In this document: positions 44,131-51,981 of the stretch, one piece after another
Layout of the letters: each line of letters begins with the position of its first letter
Numbering within the stretch: the first letter of the stretch is position 1
From: Lachnospiraceae bacterium
GTDB lineage: Bacteria; Bacillota; Clostridia; Lachnospirales; Lachnospiraceae
Direction of reading: 5' to 3'
Length of the DNA stretch: 64,000 bases
Assembly (NCBI GenBank): GCA_017480195.1
Contig: JAFVBE010000002.1
Coordinates: 1 to 64,000, forward strand
Notes under the pieces: generated by a model
Told to the model about the DNA's origin: nothing
The model's input: the letters and a program-made list of their open reading frames with translations, nothing else
Databases searched by the model: none
Translations under genes and position numbers: made by a program

Positions 44131-45006
44131 TCAGGACAGAGCCTGACGAATCTGATTTAAGAACCTCTCTGCTATTGGTGAAAATGCCTGATGTTTTTTC
44201 CAAATTAGATACAGCTTGGTTTCAAGCTTAGGTGTAAGTGGGCGAAATACCAGTCCGCTTTCCAATGAGGTATTTACCAGCTTATCAAAGGTCAGGAGGT
44301 AGCCGAGATGTTCCTTTGCGAAAAGCGATGCATTATAGGATAAGCGGAAGGAGCCTTCGAGATGTAGCTTATCCATTTTGTCATTTGCCCATCCGGGTAT
44401 ATCCTTTTCCCAACCCTGACCTGAACAAAATAATGGTAAACCTATAAGGTCATCCACACGGATGGCCTTTTTTTTCGCAAGGGCGGAGTCGGCGGGCATG
44501 ACAACTCCCCAGATATCAGATTCGGGAAATACGAGAGATTCATACTTAGATGAATCAGGTGTTTCTGCAAGGACAGCAAAATCAAGCAAACCCTTATCAA
44601 GCTTTTCGACAACCTGCTCCGTATCGCCGCTGGTGATATGGTACCTGAGTCCGGGATAGCTTTTTTTAAACGTATTTATCTCTATGACAAGAAGACTGAT
44701 TTGATATGATTCTGCCAGACCAAGGTAAAGGTCGCCACCGGTAACATCATCAAGAGCGACAAATTCCTTTTCTATCTTATCCGCCATACTTACAAGGTCT
44801 TCTGCGCGGTTTTTGAGTAGTATTCCCTCATCGGTAAGCTTGATGCTGAAGGAATGACGGGTAAACAATTTCTTCCCAAGCTCATCCTCCAAAGCTTTCA
44901 ATTGCTTTGAAAGTGTGGGCTGTGTGACATGGAGTATTTCTGCTGCACGGGTCATATTTTCTTCTCTTGCTACGGCAAGAAAGTATCTTAGAGTTCGTAT
45001 TTCCAT
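44131..45006 (-). CDS. LysR-family transcriptional regulator
   Basis: This is a 291-residue regulator with an N-terminal HTH (IRTLRYFLAVAREENMTRAAEIL, then HVTQPTLSKQLKALEDELG) and a periplasmic-binding-like effector domain from about residue 90. It is divergent from the alpha/beta hydrolase gene (336 bp apart) and convergent with the frameshifted reductase, so it most likely controls one of these. The effector is unknown. A weak AGGAG ribosome site lies upstream on the minus strand. Confidence 0.9.
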   Translation of the reverse strand: MEIRTLRYFLAVAREENMTRAAEILHVTQPTLSKQLKALEDELGKKLFTRHSFSIKLTDEGILLKNRAEDLVSMADKIEKEFVALDDVTGGDLYLGLAESYQISLLVIEINTFKKSYPGLRYHITSGDTEQVVEKLDKGLLDFAVLAETPDSSKYESLVFPESDIWGVVMPADSALAKKKAIRVDDLIGLPLFCSGQGWEKDIPGWANDKMDKLHLEGSFRLSYNASLFAKEHLGYLLTFDKLVNTSLESGLVFRPLTPKLETKLYLIWKKHQAFSPIAERFLNQIRQALS

Positions 45007-45077
45007 AAGAATTCTCCTAATTTAAGTAGTGTATTTTATAGCGGTGCACTCGGAAGGTTTCACATAGGTTGCATCAA

Positions 45078-45202
45078 AGCAGTGAACTCGAAATGCTACG
45101 CATTTCTCGTTCTTCGGCATTCGCCGAATAGATATGTTTATGCTGATGTGCTTTTGTGAGCAAGCTCCCATAGCACATAGCATAAACATATCTGCACTGC
45201 TC
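45078..45202. repeat. About 125-bp multi-hairpin palindromic element
   Basis: AGCAGTG (45078-45084) pairs with CACTGCT (45195-45201), and GATATGTTTATGCT (45131-45144) with AGCATAAACATATC (45179-45192). Two small hairpins, GAAATGC-TAC-GCATTTC and TTCGGC-ATTC-GCCGAA, sit in the left half. The 336-bp LysR-hydrolase gap holds this branched structure and otherwise no gene. It could be a mobile palindromic repeat or a structured leader. Confidence 0.6.
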
Positions 45203-45342
45203 ATTGCTATATGATATGCTTAAAAGGAATATCATGATATTCATTATAACAATTAGTAAATAATTATACAAGGTGTTATATTATGTAATGAAGTAGTAGA
45301 TTAATTTGGATTTTTGGATAAAACATATGGAGGTATATAATC

Positions 45343-46329
45343 ATGATGAAAACGGAAGAATTAAAATTGGTAACCGAATGGGATAAAACATTTTCAAAGA
45401 GTGATAAGGTAAATCATAGTAAGGTAACATTTGTAAATCATTTCGGTATCACATTGGCGGCAGATATGTATGTGCCGAAAAATGCAGAAGGAAAGCTTCC
45501 GGCGATTGCAGTTTCCGGTCCTTTTGGAGCTTGTAAGGAGCAGTCATCAGGACTTTATGCGCAGACTATGGCAGAGCGAGGTTTCCTTACAATAGCATTT
45601 GACCCTTCCTTTACAGGTGAATCAGGAGGATTTCCGCGTGCAATGCATTCTCCTGATATAGATGTGGAGGATTTTCAGGCTGCTGTAGATTTTCTCTCTG
45701 TTCAGGATAATGTAGACCCTGAGCGTATAGGAATCATCGGTATCTGCGGCTGGGGTGGAATGGCATTGCAGACTGCATGTATAGATACAAGAATCAAGGC
45801 AACAGTTACATCTACCATGTATGATATGTCTCGTGTGGCAGGAAACGGATACTTTGATGCGGCTGACAATAAGGAAGCAAGAAAAGCGGCGAGAGAAGCT
45901 GTGAACAAGCAGCGTACGGAAGACTATAGAAATGGCAGCTATGCAAGAGCAGGCGGTGTGGTAGATCCGCTTCCGGATGATGCTCCGTTCTTTGTGAAAG
46001 ATTATTATGATTACTATAAGACAGAACGCGGATATCATGTGCGTTCGCTTAATTCCAATGATGGGTGGGCTGCGACCGCAGGAACATCTCTGGCAAATAC
46101 AAGGCTTTTCACCTATGTAGGCGAGATTGACAGTGCTGTGCTTATGATACACGGAGAAAAAGCACATTCCTGCTATATGAGTCAGGATGCATTTAAGCTG
46201 TTAAATGGTGATAACAAGGAGCTTTTGATTATCCCTGATGCTGTTCATACTGATTTATACGATGGTGGTGATAAGAATTATATTCCTTTCGATAAGCTTG
46301 AAAGCTTCTTCACAAAATACCTGAAATAA
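45343..46329 (+). CDS. Alpha/beta hydrolase, YcjY/dienelactone-hydrolase-like
   Basis: This is a 328-residue hydrolase of the alpha/beta fold. The nucleophile elbow GICGWGG puts Cys where most family members have Ser, as in dienelactone hydrolases and YcjY-type proteins. Other parts are LPAIAVSGPFGACKEQ (oxyanion region), a late SQDAF and the final His in PDAVHTDLYD. There is no signal peptide. The substrate is unknown. Ribosome site GGAGG is 9 nt before ATG 45343. It is divergent from the LysR gene, its likely regulator, and is followed 25 bp later by a lipoprotein gene. Confidence 0.82.
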   Translation: MMKTEELKLVTEWDKTFSKSDKVNHSKVTFVNHFGITLAADMYVPKNAEGKLPAIAVSGPFGACKEQSSGLYAQTMAERGFLTIAFDPSFTGESGGFPRAMHSPDIDVEDFQAAVDFLSVQDNVDPERIGIIGICGWGGMALQTACIDTRIKATVTSTMYDMSRVAGNGYFDAADNKEARKAAREAVNKQRTEDYRNGSYARAGGVVDPLPDDAPFFVKDYYDYYKTERGYHVRSLNSNDGWAATAGTSLANTRLFTYVGEIDSAVLMIHGEKAHSCYMSQDAFKLLNGDNKELLIIPDAVHTDLYDGGDKNYIPFDKLESFFTKYLK

Positions 46330-46354
46330 GTCGGAGGAGGCATGAACACAGCCT

Positions 46355-46966
46355 ATGAGATTTTTAAAAATATTTGGAAAAAGTATAACTGTTCTTCTTA
46401 TAGTTACGGTTATGATGATGACTGCTTTCGGGTGTTCAAATCAGAATGCAGAAGAGACAAAGGATACATTAGAGAACACGCAGACAGAGGAACCGGATAC
46501 TTTGAACCAAGATGAAAATATAACAGATAATGAGAATGAAAATGCATCCGAAGAAGTAACGGAAACGGTAAATGAGTTAAAAAAAGAACAGGAGAACAAG
46601 ATGGTTCTAAAGATTAACAATGAAGAGGTTATGGTTGAGTGGGAGGAAAATGAAAGTGTAGAAGCACTACAACAGATATGCAGTGAGGAAGCACTTACTA
46701 TACAGCTTTCTATGTATGGTGGAAATGAGCAGGTCGGGTCTATCGGACAGAGCCTGCCTCGTAATGATATAAATATCACGACTGATGCCGGAGATATAGT
46801 TCTTTATTCCGGCAATCAGATAGTTTTGCTTTACGGTTCAAACTCATGGGCTTATACAAGGCTGGGGCATATCGTGGATAAGAGCGCATCAGATATGACT
46901 AAACTTTTGGGTAACGGAGATGTCGCCATAACGATTCAAATCGATACACCTGCAACTTCAAAGTAA
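46355..46966 (+). CDS. Lipoprotein with a cyclophilin-like domain, C-terminus altered
   Basis: This is a 203-residue protein. It has a lipoprotein signal (MMMTAFGC, about residues 20-27), an Asp/Glu/Asn-rich linker to about residue 80, and a cyclophilin-like domain (KMVLKINNEEVMVEWEENES, IGQSLPRNDINITTDAGDIV, LYSGNQIVLLYGSNSWAYTR). This domain is common in gut Firmicutes and its function is unknown. The last seven codons (DTPATSK) and stop come from DNA that is an antisense copy of an HxlR gene tail, so the natural C-terminus was probably replaced when the two pieces were joined. Confidence 0.75.
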   Translation: MRFLKIFGKSITVLLIVTVMMMTAFGCSNQNAEETKDTLENTQTEEPDTLNQDENITDNENENASEEVTETVNELKKEQENKMVLKINNEEVMVEWEENESVEALQQICSEEALTIQLSMYGGNEQVGSIGQSLPRNDINITTDAGDIVLYSGNQIVLLYGSNSWAYTRLGHIVDKSASDMTKLLGNGDVAITIQIDTPATSK

Positions 46967-47139
46967 TGTTCGCCCCAACTGCATAGTGCTTTAATAATCG
47001 GAACAAGGGACTGTCCTAATTCGGTTAGGGAGTATTCTGTTTATCAGCTCATAGATAATTAATGCTTTATATTTTCCACCGATTATATCCATTACAGCTT
47101 CTACGGGACAGTTGTATCCTATGATTTTACAATATTCAT
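46945..47139 (-). pseudogene. Decayed HxlR-family regulator gene
   Basis: On the minus strand this is a second copy of the gene at 38343-38690: start codon at 47139, then a frameshift after MNIV with a stop, NCPVEAV and GGKYKALIIYELIN in another frame, a deletion of about 130 bp that removes the recognition helix, and the tail TEYSLTELGQSLVP. The natural stop is missing. The divergent promoter and operator to its right are preserved. Confidence 0.8.
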
Positions 47140-47156
47140 TGGTTTTCTCCTAACTA

Positions 47157-47218
47157 TACTTTTAATAGTATATTACAAAAATGTGAGTTCTTGCCAAAAT
47201 GTTCATTATGGCTATAAT
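47157..47218 (+). promoter_or_regulatory. Second copy of the HxlR-type operator and promoter
   Basis: TACT-N6-AGTA (47157-47170), TTGCCA (47191-47196) and TATAAT (47213-47218, spacer 16) repeat the region at 38708-38770 with scattered differences. One base is missing in the operator spacer. It should drive the flavin reductase at 47304, and the intact HxlR protein could still act here in trans. Confidence 0.65.
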
Positions 47219-47303
47219 TACATTTATGAAAGATAAAAATGTCAATTGAAGAAAATTGAGATACGATTGAGAATACAGTATAAATGAAAGGATGTTAATT
47301 AAA

Positions 47304-47876
47304 ATGAAAAAAGATTTAGGATTAGTTCAGGCGGTATATCCTATGCCTGTACTTATGGTAGCTGCATATGATGAAAATGAGAAAGTAAATGTAATGAATG
47401 TGGCTTGGGGACAAATATGTGATGAGGATAAAATCATTCTCTTTATTGGAGAAGGAAAGAAAACTTGGTTAAATATCAAGGAGAGCAAGGCATTTACAGT
47501 TGCTCTTGCAGATGAAGCACATATGGATGCTGCAGATTTCTTTGGTATTGCGTCCGGTAATAAGATAAATGATAAGTTTGAGAGAACCGGATACCATGCT
47601 GTATCGAGTGACAAGGTACATGCTCCGATTATTGAAGAATTCCCAGTTGTTATGGAGTGTGAATTGTTAGAGTTTTTGCATACTGACTATGTGGATGGCA
47701 TCGTCGGAAAAATTGTTAATGTAAAAGCGGAAGAAGCTGTTCTTTCCGATAAAGGAAAGGTTGAGCCTGAAAAGCTTCATGCTTTAATGTTCGACCAGTT
47801 CCAGCATGGATATTATGCGACCGGAGCTAAGGTTGGTCAGGCTTGGAATGCCGGAGCCGAATTGATGAAGAAATAA
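47304..47876 (+). CDS. Flavin reductase-like FMN-binding protein
   Basis: This is a 190-residue FMN-binding split-barrel protein of the flavin reductase / flavoredoxin type (LVQAVYPMPVLMVAAYDENE, NVMNVAWGQICDED, FGIASGNKINDKFERTG). It would bind FMN and pass electrons from NAD(P)H to flavin or another acceptor. Start 47304 is preferred over an ATG 12 bp upstream that overlaps the AAAGGA ribosome site. A relic of a close paralogue's tail lies at 40290-40349. A strong terminator follows. Confidence 0.85.
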   Translation: MKKDLGLVQAVYPMPVLMVAAYDENEKVNVMNVAWGQICDEDKIILFIGEGKKTWLNIKESKAFTVALADEAHMDAADFFGIASGNKINDKFERTGYHAVSSDKVHAPIIEEFPVVMECELLEFLHTDYVDGIVGKIVNVKAEEAVLSDKGKVEPEKLHALMFDQFQHGYYATGAKVGQAWNAGAELMKK

Positions 47877-47906
47877 TTGTTCGCATAAGTTATACTTATC
47901 AAAAGA

Positions 47907-47944
47907 CAGAGAAAATCAAATTGATGATTTTCTCTGCTTTTTTT
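47907..47944 (+). terminator. Rho-independent terminator after the flavin reductase
   Basis: A perfect 12-bp stem (CAGAGAAAATCA 47907-47918, TGATTTTCTCTG 47925-47936) with a 6-nt loop is followed by C and seven T. Confidence 0.9.
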
Positions 47945-47985
47945 ATACTTACAATCAGAACAGAAAAATAAGGAGGACTTTTAAA

Positions 47986-48822
47986 ATGAAAAAAGATGTA
48001 ATGATAGTAACCGGTGCAGGACAGATTAGTATGGCAATCGCAAGAAGAGTTGGTTTCGGAAAGAAGATTATACTTGGTGACAAGAACATGAAAAACTGTG
48101 AGACGATAGCAAAGATTATGAACGACGCAGGATATGATGTGGAGCCGTTTGAGATGGATCTTTCATCCAGAGAATCAATTCTTGCAATGATAAAAAAGGC
48201 ACAGGAATACGGTGAAATCAAATATATGGTCAATGGAGCAGGCGTCTCACCTTCACAGGCGCCTATCGAGGCAATACTTAAGGTTGACCTTTATGGTACT
48301 GCAGTACTTTTGGAGGAAGTTGGAAAGGTAATCGCAGAAGGTGGTGCCGGCGTTACAATCTCCAGCCAGTCGGGATGGCGTATGCCACAGCTTACGGCTG
48401 AGGAGGATAGAGCTCTTGCCACAACTCCTACAGAAGAGCTTCTTAATCTTGAAATCTTAAAGCCGGAAAATATAAAGGATACACTTCACGCATACCAGAT
48501 GGCAAAGCGTTGCAACGAAAAGCGTGTTATGTATGAGTGCATACATTGGGGTGAGCGCGGTGCAAGATTAAATGATATAGCACCGGGTATCATTGTAACC
48601 CCTCTTGCAATTGATGAGTTCAACGGTCCTCGTGGTGACTTCTATAAAAATATGTTTGCAAAGTGTCCTGCAGGAAGACCCGGAACCGCAGATGAGATGG
48701 CCAATATCGCAGAACTTCTTATGAGCGATGCGGGAGCATTTATCACAGGCTCAACCTTCCTTGCTGACGGCGGTGCAACGGCATCATATTACTACGGACC
48801 TTTACAGCCTGAAAAGCAATAA
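47986..48822 (+). CDS. Short-chain dehydrogenase/reductase
   Basis: This is a 278-residue SDR. The dinucleotide loop is VTGAGQISMAIARRV, unusual because the second and third glycines of TGxxxGxG are missing or shifted. The following IILGDKNMKN suggests the adenosine-binding acidic residue. NGAG, SSQSG and YQMAKRCNEKR give the catalytic Asn, Ser and Tyr-x3-Lys, and the C-terminal ITGSTFLADGGATA is typical. The substrate is unknown. Ribosome site AAGGAGG. Single-gene unit between two terminators. Confidence 0.85.
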   Translation: MKKDVMIVTGAGQISMAIARRVGFGKKIILGDKNMKNCETIAKIMNDAGYDVEPFEMDLSSRESILAMIKKAQEYGEIKYMVNGAGVSPSQAPIEAILKVDLYGTAVLLEEVGKVIAEGGAGVTISSQSGWRMPQLTAEEDRALATTPTEELLNLEILKPENIKDTLHAYQMAKRCNEKRVMYECIHWGERGARLNDIAPGIIVTPLAIDEFNGPRGDFYKNMFAKCPAGRPGTADEMANIAELLMSDAGAFITGSTFLADGGATASYYYGPLQPEKQ

Positions 48823-48882
48823 ATACACTATGAAAAATATTTAAATGGTATATAGACAATAATTTAAAGAAATGTTATTATT

Positions 48883-48917
48883 ATGAAGTTAGATAAAGCT
48901 AACTTCATAATTTTTTT
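48883..48917 (+). terminator. Rho-independent terminator after the SDR gene
   Basis: ATGAAGTTAG (48883-48892) pairs with CTAACTTCAT (48899-48908), followed by AATTTTTTT. Confidence 0.88.
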
Positions 48918-48961
48918 GCTTTATTTAATATAAGATAGTTTAATTGATAAAGGTAAGACAT

Positions 48962-49648
48962 ATGATAGAAAAAGAAAAAAATAATGAATCAAAAAATATG
49001 GCAGTCGCAGGAGTTTGCGGTGCTGTTATCTACGGGATTGCAGATATGTTTCTTTATATGGGAACGGATATTTTTTCAAAGGACACTACAGCACTTTGGA
49101 GGGTTCCGGAATGGAGACTTATGGCATCCATGAGTATTGGTGTCGTCGGAAGTCTTCTGATGATTCTTGGTTTTATCAGCTTATACAGACTCTATGATGA
49201 AGTATTTGGCAAGCTGGGAAAGGTGCTCGTTACGCCTTCATTTTTATGTATAGGTGGAGTTCTTTATATGCATTACACACTTGGAGTTTATTCGCCACTT
49301 ACATTTCAGTCAGCACTCAAAGCGGGTGTATCGGAAGATATGGCGATAAAGCTTGTTCAAAAGGCAAATTCATACATGAATCCATTGACAGTCGTGCTTG
49401 TTGTCTTGGGCTATTTTACTGAATTAGTATTAATTTACGGAATACTGAGTGGTAAGTTTGGACTTAAAAAGAGAACTCTGCTTTATATGTATGGTGGGTA
49501 TGCGATTGTCTTCGGTATATTTATACTTATTGGATTATGTACGGGAGAATGGGGGTTTACAGGCTCGTTAGAAAGCTTGTTTGAAACCACATTCTTTATT
49601 CCGTCACTTTTATACTGGCGGAAGAGTTTAAATAAAAATGAGGATTAG
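48962..49648 (+). CDS. Integral membrane protein, about six segments, function unknown
   Basis: This is a 228-residue hydrophobic protein. Membrane segments are near residues 15-35 (VAGVCGAVIYGIADMFLYMG), 58-78 (IGVVGSLLMILGFISLY), 92-112, 138-160, 172-190 and 205-220. It resembles uncharacterised membrane proteins of gut Firmicutes (DUF6796-like), with no catalytic motif. The start at 48962 follows AAAGGT. The aldo-keto reductase gene begins 12 bp after its stop. Confidence 0.65.
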   Translation: MIEKEKNNESKNMAVAGVCGAVIYGIADMFLYMGTDIFSKDTTALWRVPEWRLMASMSIGVVGSLLMILGFISLYRLYDEVFGKLGKVLVTPSFLCIGGVLYMHYTLGVYSPLTFQSALKAGVSEDMAIKLVQKANSYMNPLTVVLVVLGYFTELVLIYGILSGKFGLKKRTLLYMYGGYAIVFGIFILIGLCTGEWGFTGSLESLFETTFFIPSLLYWRKSLNKNED

Positions 49649-49660
49649 GAGAGAAAAAGG

Positions 49661-50602
49661 ATGAAGGATGAATTAAATATCAAAGCTGTCATCGGAACCA
49701 ACGCATGGGGCGGTTCTTTATACGGTAAGGCTGTCCGAGGAAGCTATGTGGAGGATGATGTTATAAAGGAAGCGATGCAGGCGGGGAAGGAAGCAGGACT
49801 TATCACCTATGACCTTGCTAGAGATTACGGTCTTGGAAAAGCACAGAAAATGATAGGAGAATTCGGAACAGAGGATATAATTATTTCTGCGAAATATACT
49901 CCTTTTACACATTATAAAAAAGGTTGTGTCAGAAAGTCTTTGGAAAAGGATTTGGATGATTTTAAGAGGGACTATGTAGATATATACTGGCTGCATCTTC
50001 CGACGGATATTAAGGAACATCTTGAGGAAATTATCGAACTTTATAAGGAAGGGAAAATCCGATACATAGGTGTATCCAACTTTACGCTTGAGGAATGTAA
50101 GCGTTCAAAGGAAATTCTTGATGAGGCGGGTATTCCTCTTTACGGAGTTCAGAATCATTACAGTATCATATGCAGAGACTGGGAAGATAATGGACTGCTT
50201 AAGTGGTGCAAGGATAATGAGATTGCATTTTGGGCTTGGGCGGTTCTTGAGGAAGGTCTTTTGGTAGACCCGAGAATTAAAAAGAAGTCTCCGATGAAGT
50301 TCACATTTAACAGAAAGGTTAAGAAGCTTAACAGGTTATACAAGATAATGATTAGGGTTGCTGAAAGACATGATATAAAGGTTCCGCAGGTTGCTATGGC
50401 ATTTTGTTCCTCAAAGGGTATAGTTCCGATGTGTGGATGCAGGAAACCGGATCAGGTAAAGGATTTGGCTGAAGCTATAGAAATAAAGCTTACAAGCGGC
50501 GAGATTAAAAGACTTGAAGAGGCAGCGGATGAAGCAAATGTTAAAATTATGGGAGCTGATTTATTTAGAGCGTTTGTTCTAAAAGATAAAAAGAAAAAAT
50601 AA
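49661..50602 (+). CDS. Aldo/keto reductase
   Basis: This is a 313-residue NAD(P)H-dependent reductase. The tetrad is readable: Asp and Tyr in TYDLARDYGLGKAQ, Lys in SAKYTPF, His in YWLHLP. IRYIGVSNFTLEE and LYGVQNHYSII are family hallmarks. Unlike many members it has GVQNHYS instead of QxxYN. The carbonyl substrate is unknown. Ribosome site AGGAG. It is followed by two small genes in the same direction, probably one transcript ending at 51868. Confidence 0.88.
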   Translation: MKDELNIKAVIGTNAWGGSLYGKAVRGSYVEDDVIKEAMQAGKEAGLITYDLARDYGLGKAQKMIGEFGTEDIIISAKYTPFTHYKKGCVRKSLEKDLDDFKRDYVDIYWLHLPTDIKEHLEEIIELYKEGKIRYIGVSNFTLEECKRSKEILDEAGIPLYGVQNHYSIICRDWEDNGLLKWCKDNEIAFWAWAVLEEGLLVDPRIKKKSPMKFTFNRKVKKLNRLYKIMIRVAERHDIKVPQVAMAFCSSKGIVPMCGCRKPDQVKDLAEAIEIKLTSGEIKRLEEAADEANVKIMGADLFRAFVLKDKKKK

Positions 50603-50650
50603 TTTTAAGGAATTAAAATAGATGTACTATAAAAAACGAGGTGAGATAAT

Positions 50651-51151
50651 ATGCTTTTAACTATTTTTTTGGCAATTATATTTTGTGGTGCGATAACCAT
50701 GATGCTTATATCGGCGGTGGCTTTTATTCAGGAAAAAAAGCTTTTTTCTTCTGCACCTAAGGAAGCTCAGGAGCTTATTATTCCGAGAGATAAAGAGCTG
50801 TTTTATGGAGCGAAGGTATTCGGTTGGATACTTATGATTATGAGTGTTATTATGATAGCCGGAGTCGGAGTGGTTTCCATATGGGGCGGATTTAGAAGTG
50901 ATTTCACATTTCTACAGTTCTTCTTAAGGTTTGTGATGATATTTACCATTTACAAATTATACGATATGATTTTCTTTGATTATTTTCTGCTTTGTAAATT
51001 CAGGTTTTTTCAGTATTATTTTCCGGAGGTGGAAAGCGTATACAATAACAGAAAATATGGATATAACATTAAAAGCCAGTTGTTAAAGCTGATTGTTATA
51101 TTTCCTGCGGCTTCTGCTCTGGCTGCTTGGATTTGCACACTTTTCCAATAA
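50651..51151 (+). CDS. Small integral membrane protein, function unknown
   Basis: This is a 166-residue protein with about four membrane segments (first at residues 2-27, LLTIFLAIIFCGAITMMLISAVAFI; later ones near 58-80, 90-108 and 140-163) and a short charged tail-like loop in the middle. No known motif is seen. It sits between the aldo-keto reductase and the ATC-hydrolase-like gene in an apparent operon. Ribosome site AGGTGAG. Confidence 0.6.
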   Translation: MLLTIFLAIIFCGAITMMLISAVAFIQEKKLFSSAPKEAQELIIPRDKELFYGAKVFGWILMIMSVIMIAGVGVVSIWGGFRSDFTFLQFFLRFVMIFTIYKLYDMIFFDYFLLCKFRFFQYYFPEVESVYNNRKYGYNIKSQLLKLIVIFPAASALAAWICTLFQ

Positions 51152-51209
51152 TTCTTTAAAACTCCGGAAGAGGCAGTTGTTTTGGATATAAGGAGAGATA
51201 TAAAGTAAT

Positions 51210-51827
51210 ATGAAATATTCATTTAAAGCATGGTTCTATGGACATTTTTTTCATAGCACCTGTAAAAAGGAACTAAAAAAAGCCGGAGTATCCGGAAGTG
51301 ACCTTCGCAAGATTGTTATGGAACATAAGAGGATTACATTTAGAGCAAAGGATATGAATGATGAAAAACTGCTTTCCTCATATATTATGGGAATATATTT
51401 CATTGCACTAAACCGTGTTACAAATCTTTCGCCGGAGAAGAATTATGAGATTTTAAGAGGGGCTTTGGCAAATTCATCCATATTTCGAAAGGGACTTGGA
51501 ACGGCGAAGGAATATCTTGATCAGAAAAAAATACCGGAACGGCTTAAATGGTCCAAAGAAAGCTATGAGCGAGAAGGCGAAAATAATTGGGTTGTGGATG
51601 TGCTTCCCGGATGTGAAGAGTATGACCTTGGTTATGATTATCATGAGTGCGGCATATGCAAGATATGTCGGGATGAGGGATGCCCGGAGCTTGCGAAGTA
51701 TCTGTGTGAACTTGATTATCTTATAGCGGATGTTATGGGAGCCACACTGGTACGAACGAAGACACTGGCTGAGGGCGGAGATTTCTGTGATTTTAGATAC
51801 AGCCTGAAAAAAAGGGGAGAATCATAA
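51210..51827 (+). CDS. L-2-amino-thiazoline-4-carboxylic acid hydrolase-like protein
   Basis: This is a 205-residue protein that I assign to the ATC-hydrolase-like family from its C-terminal signature (RTKTLAEGGDFCDFRYSL), the CGICKICRDEGCPELAKYLC cysteine-rich segment and the N-terminal helical part (ALNRVTNLSP). The name giver hydrolyses aminothiazoline carboxylate to cysteine derivatives. Most members in gut bacteria are uncharacterised and may do something else. Ribosome site AAGGAGAG. A strong terminator follows directly. Confidence 0.78.
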   Translation: MKYSFKAWFYGHFFHSTCKKELKKAGVSGSDLRKIVMEHKRITFRAKDMNDEKLLSSYIMGIYFIALNRVTNLSPEKNYEILRGALANSSIFRKGLGTAKEYLDQKKIPERLKWSKESYEREGENNWVVDVLPGCEEYDLGYDYHECGICKICRDEGCPELAKYLCELDYLIADVMGATLVRTKTLAEGGDFCDFRYSLKKRGES

Positions 51828-51833
51828 AAGAAT

Positions 51834-51868
51834 TTACTACCTAAGACATTTAGGTAGTAATTTTTTTT
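51834..51868 (+). terminator. Rho-independent terminator ending the accessory island
   Basis: TTACTACCTAA (51834-51844) and TTAGGTAGTAA (51850-51860) form an 11-bp stem, followed by eight T. Confidence 0.9.
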
Positions 51869-51981
51869 AAATAGAGTTATAATTAGACAATTATATGTGT
51901 GAGAATTACGATTAAAGCGACATATATAAAAAGGATAGATTAAGAGATTTTCAACATAGCAGTAAGGAAAGGGATATTATT

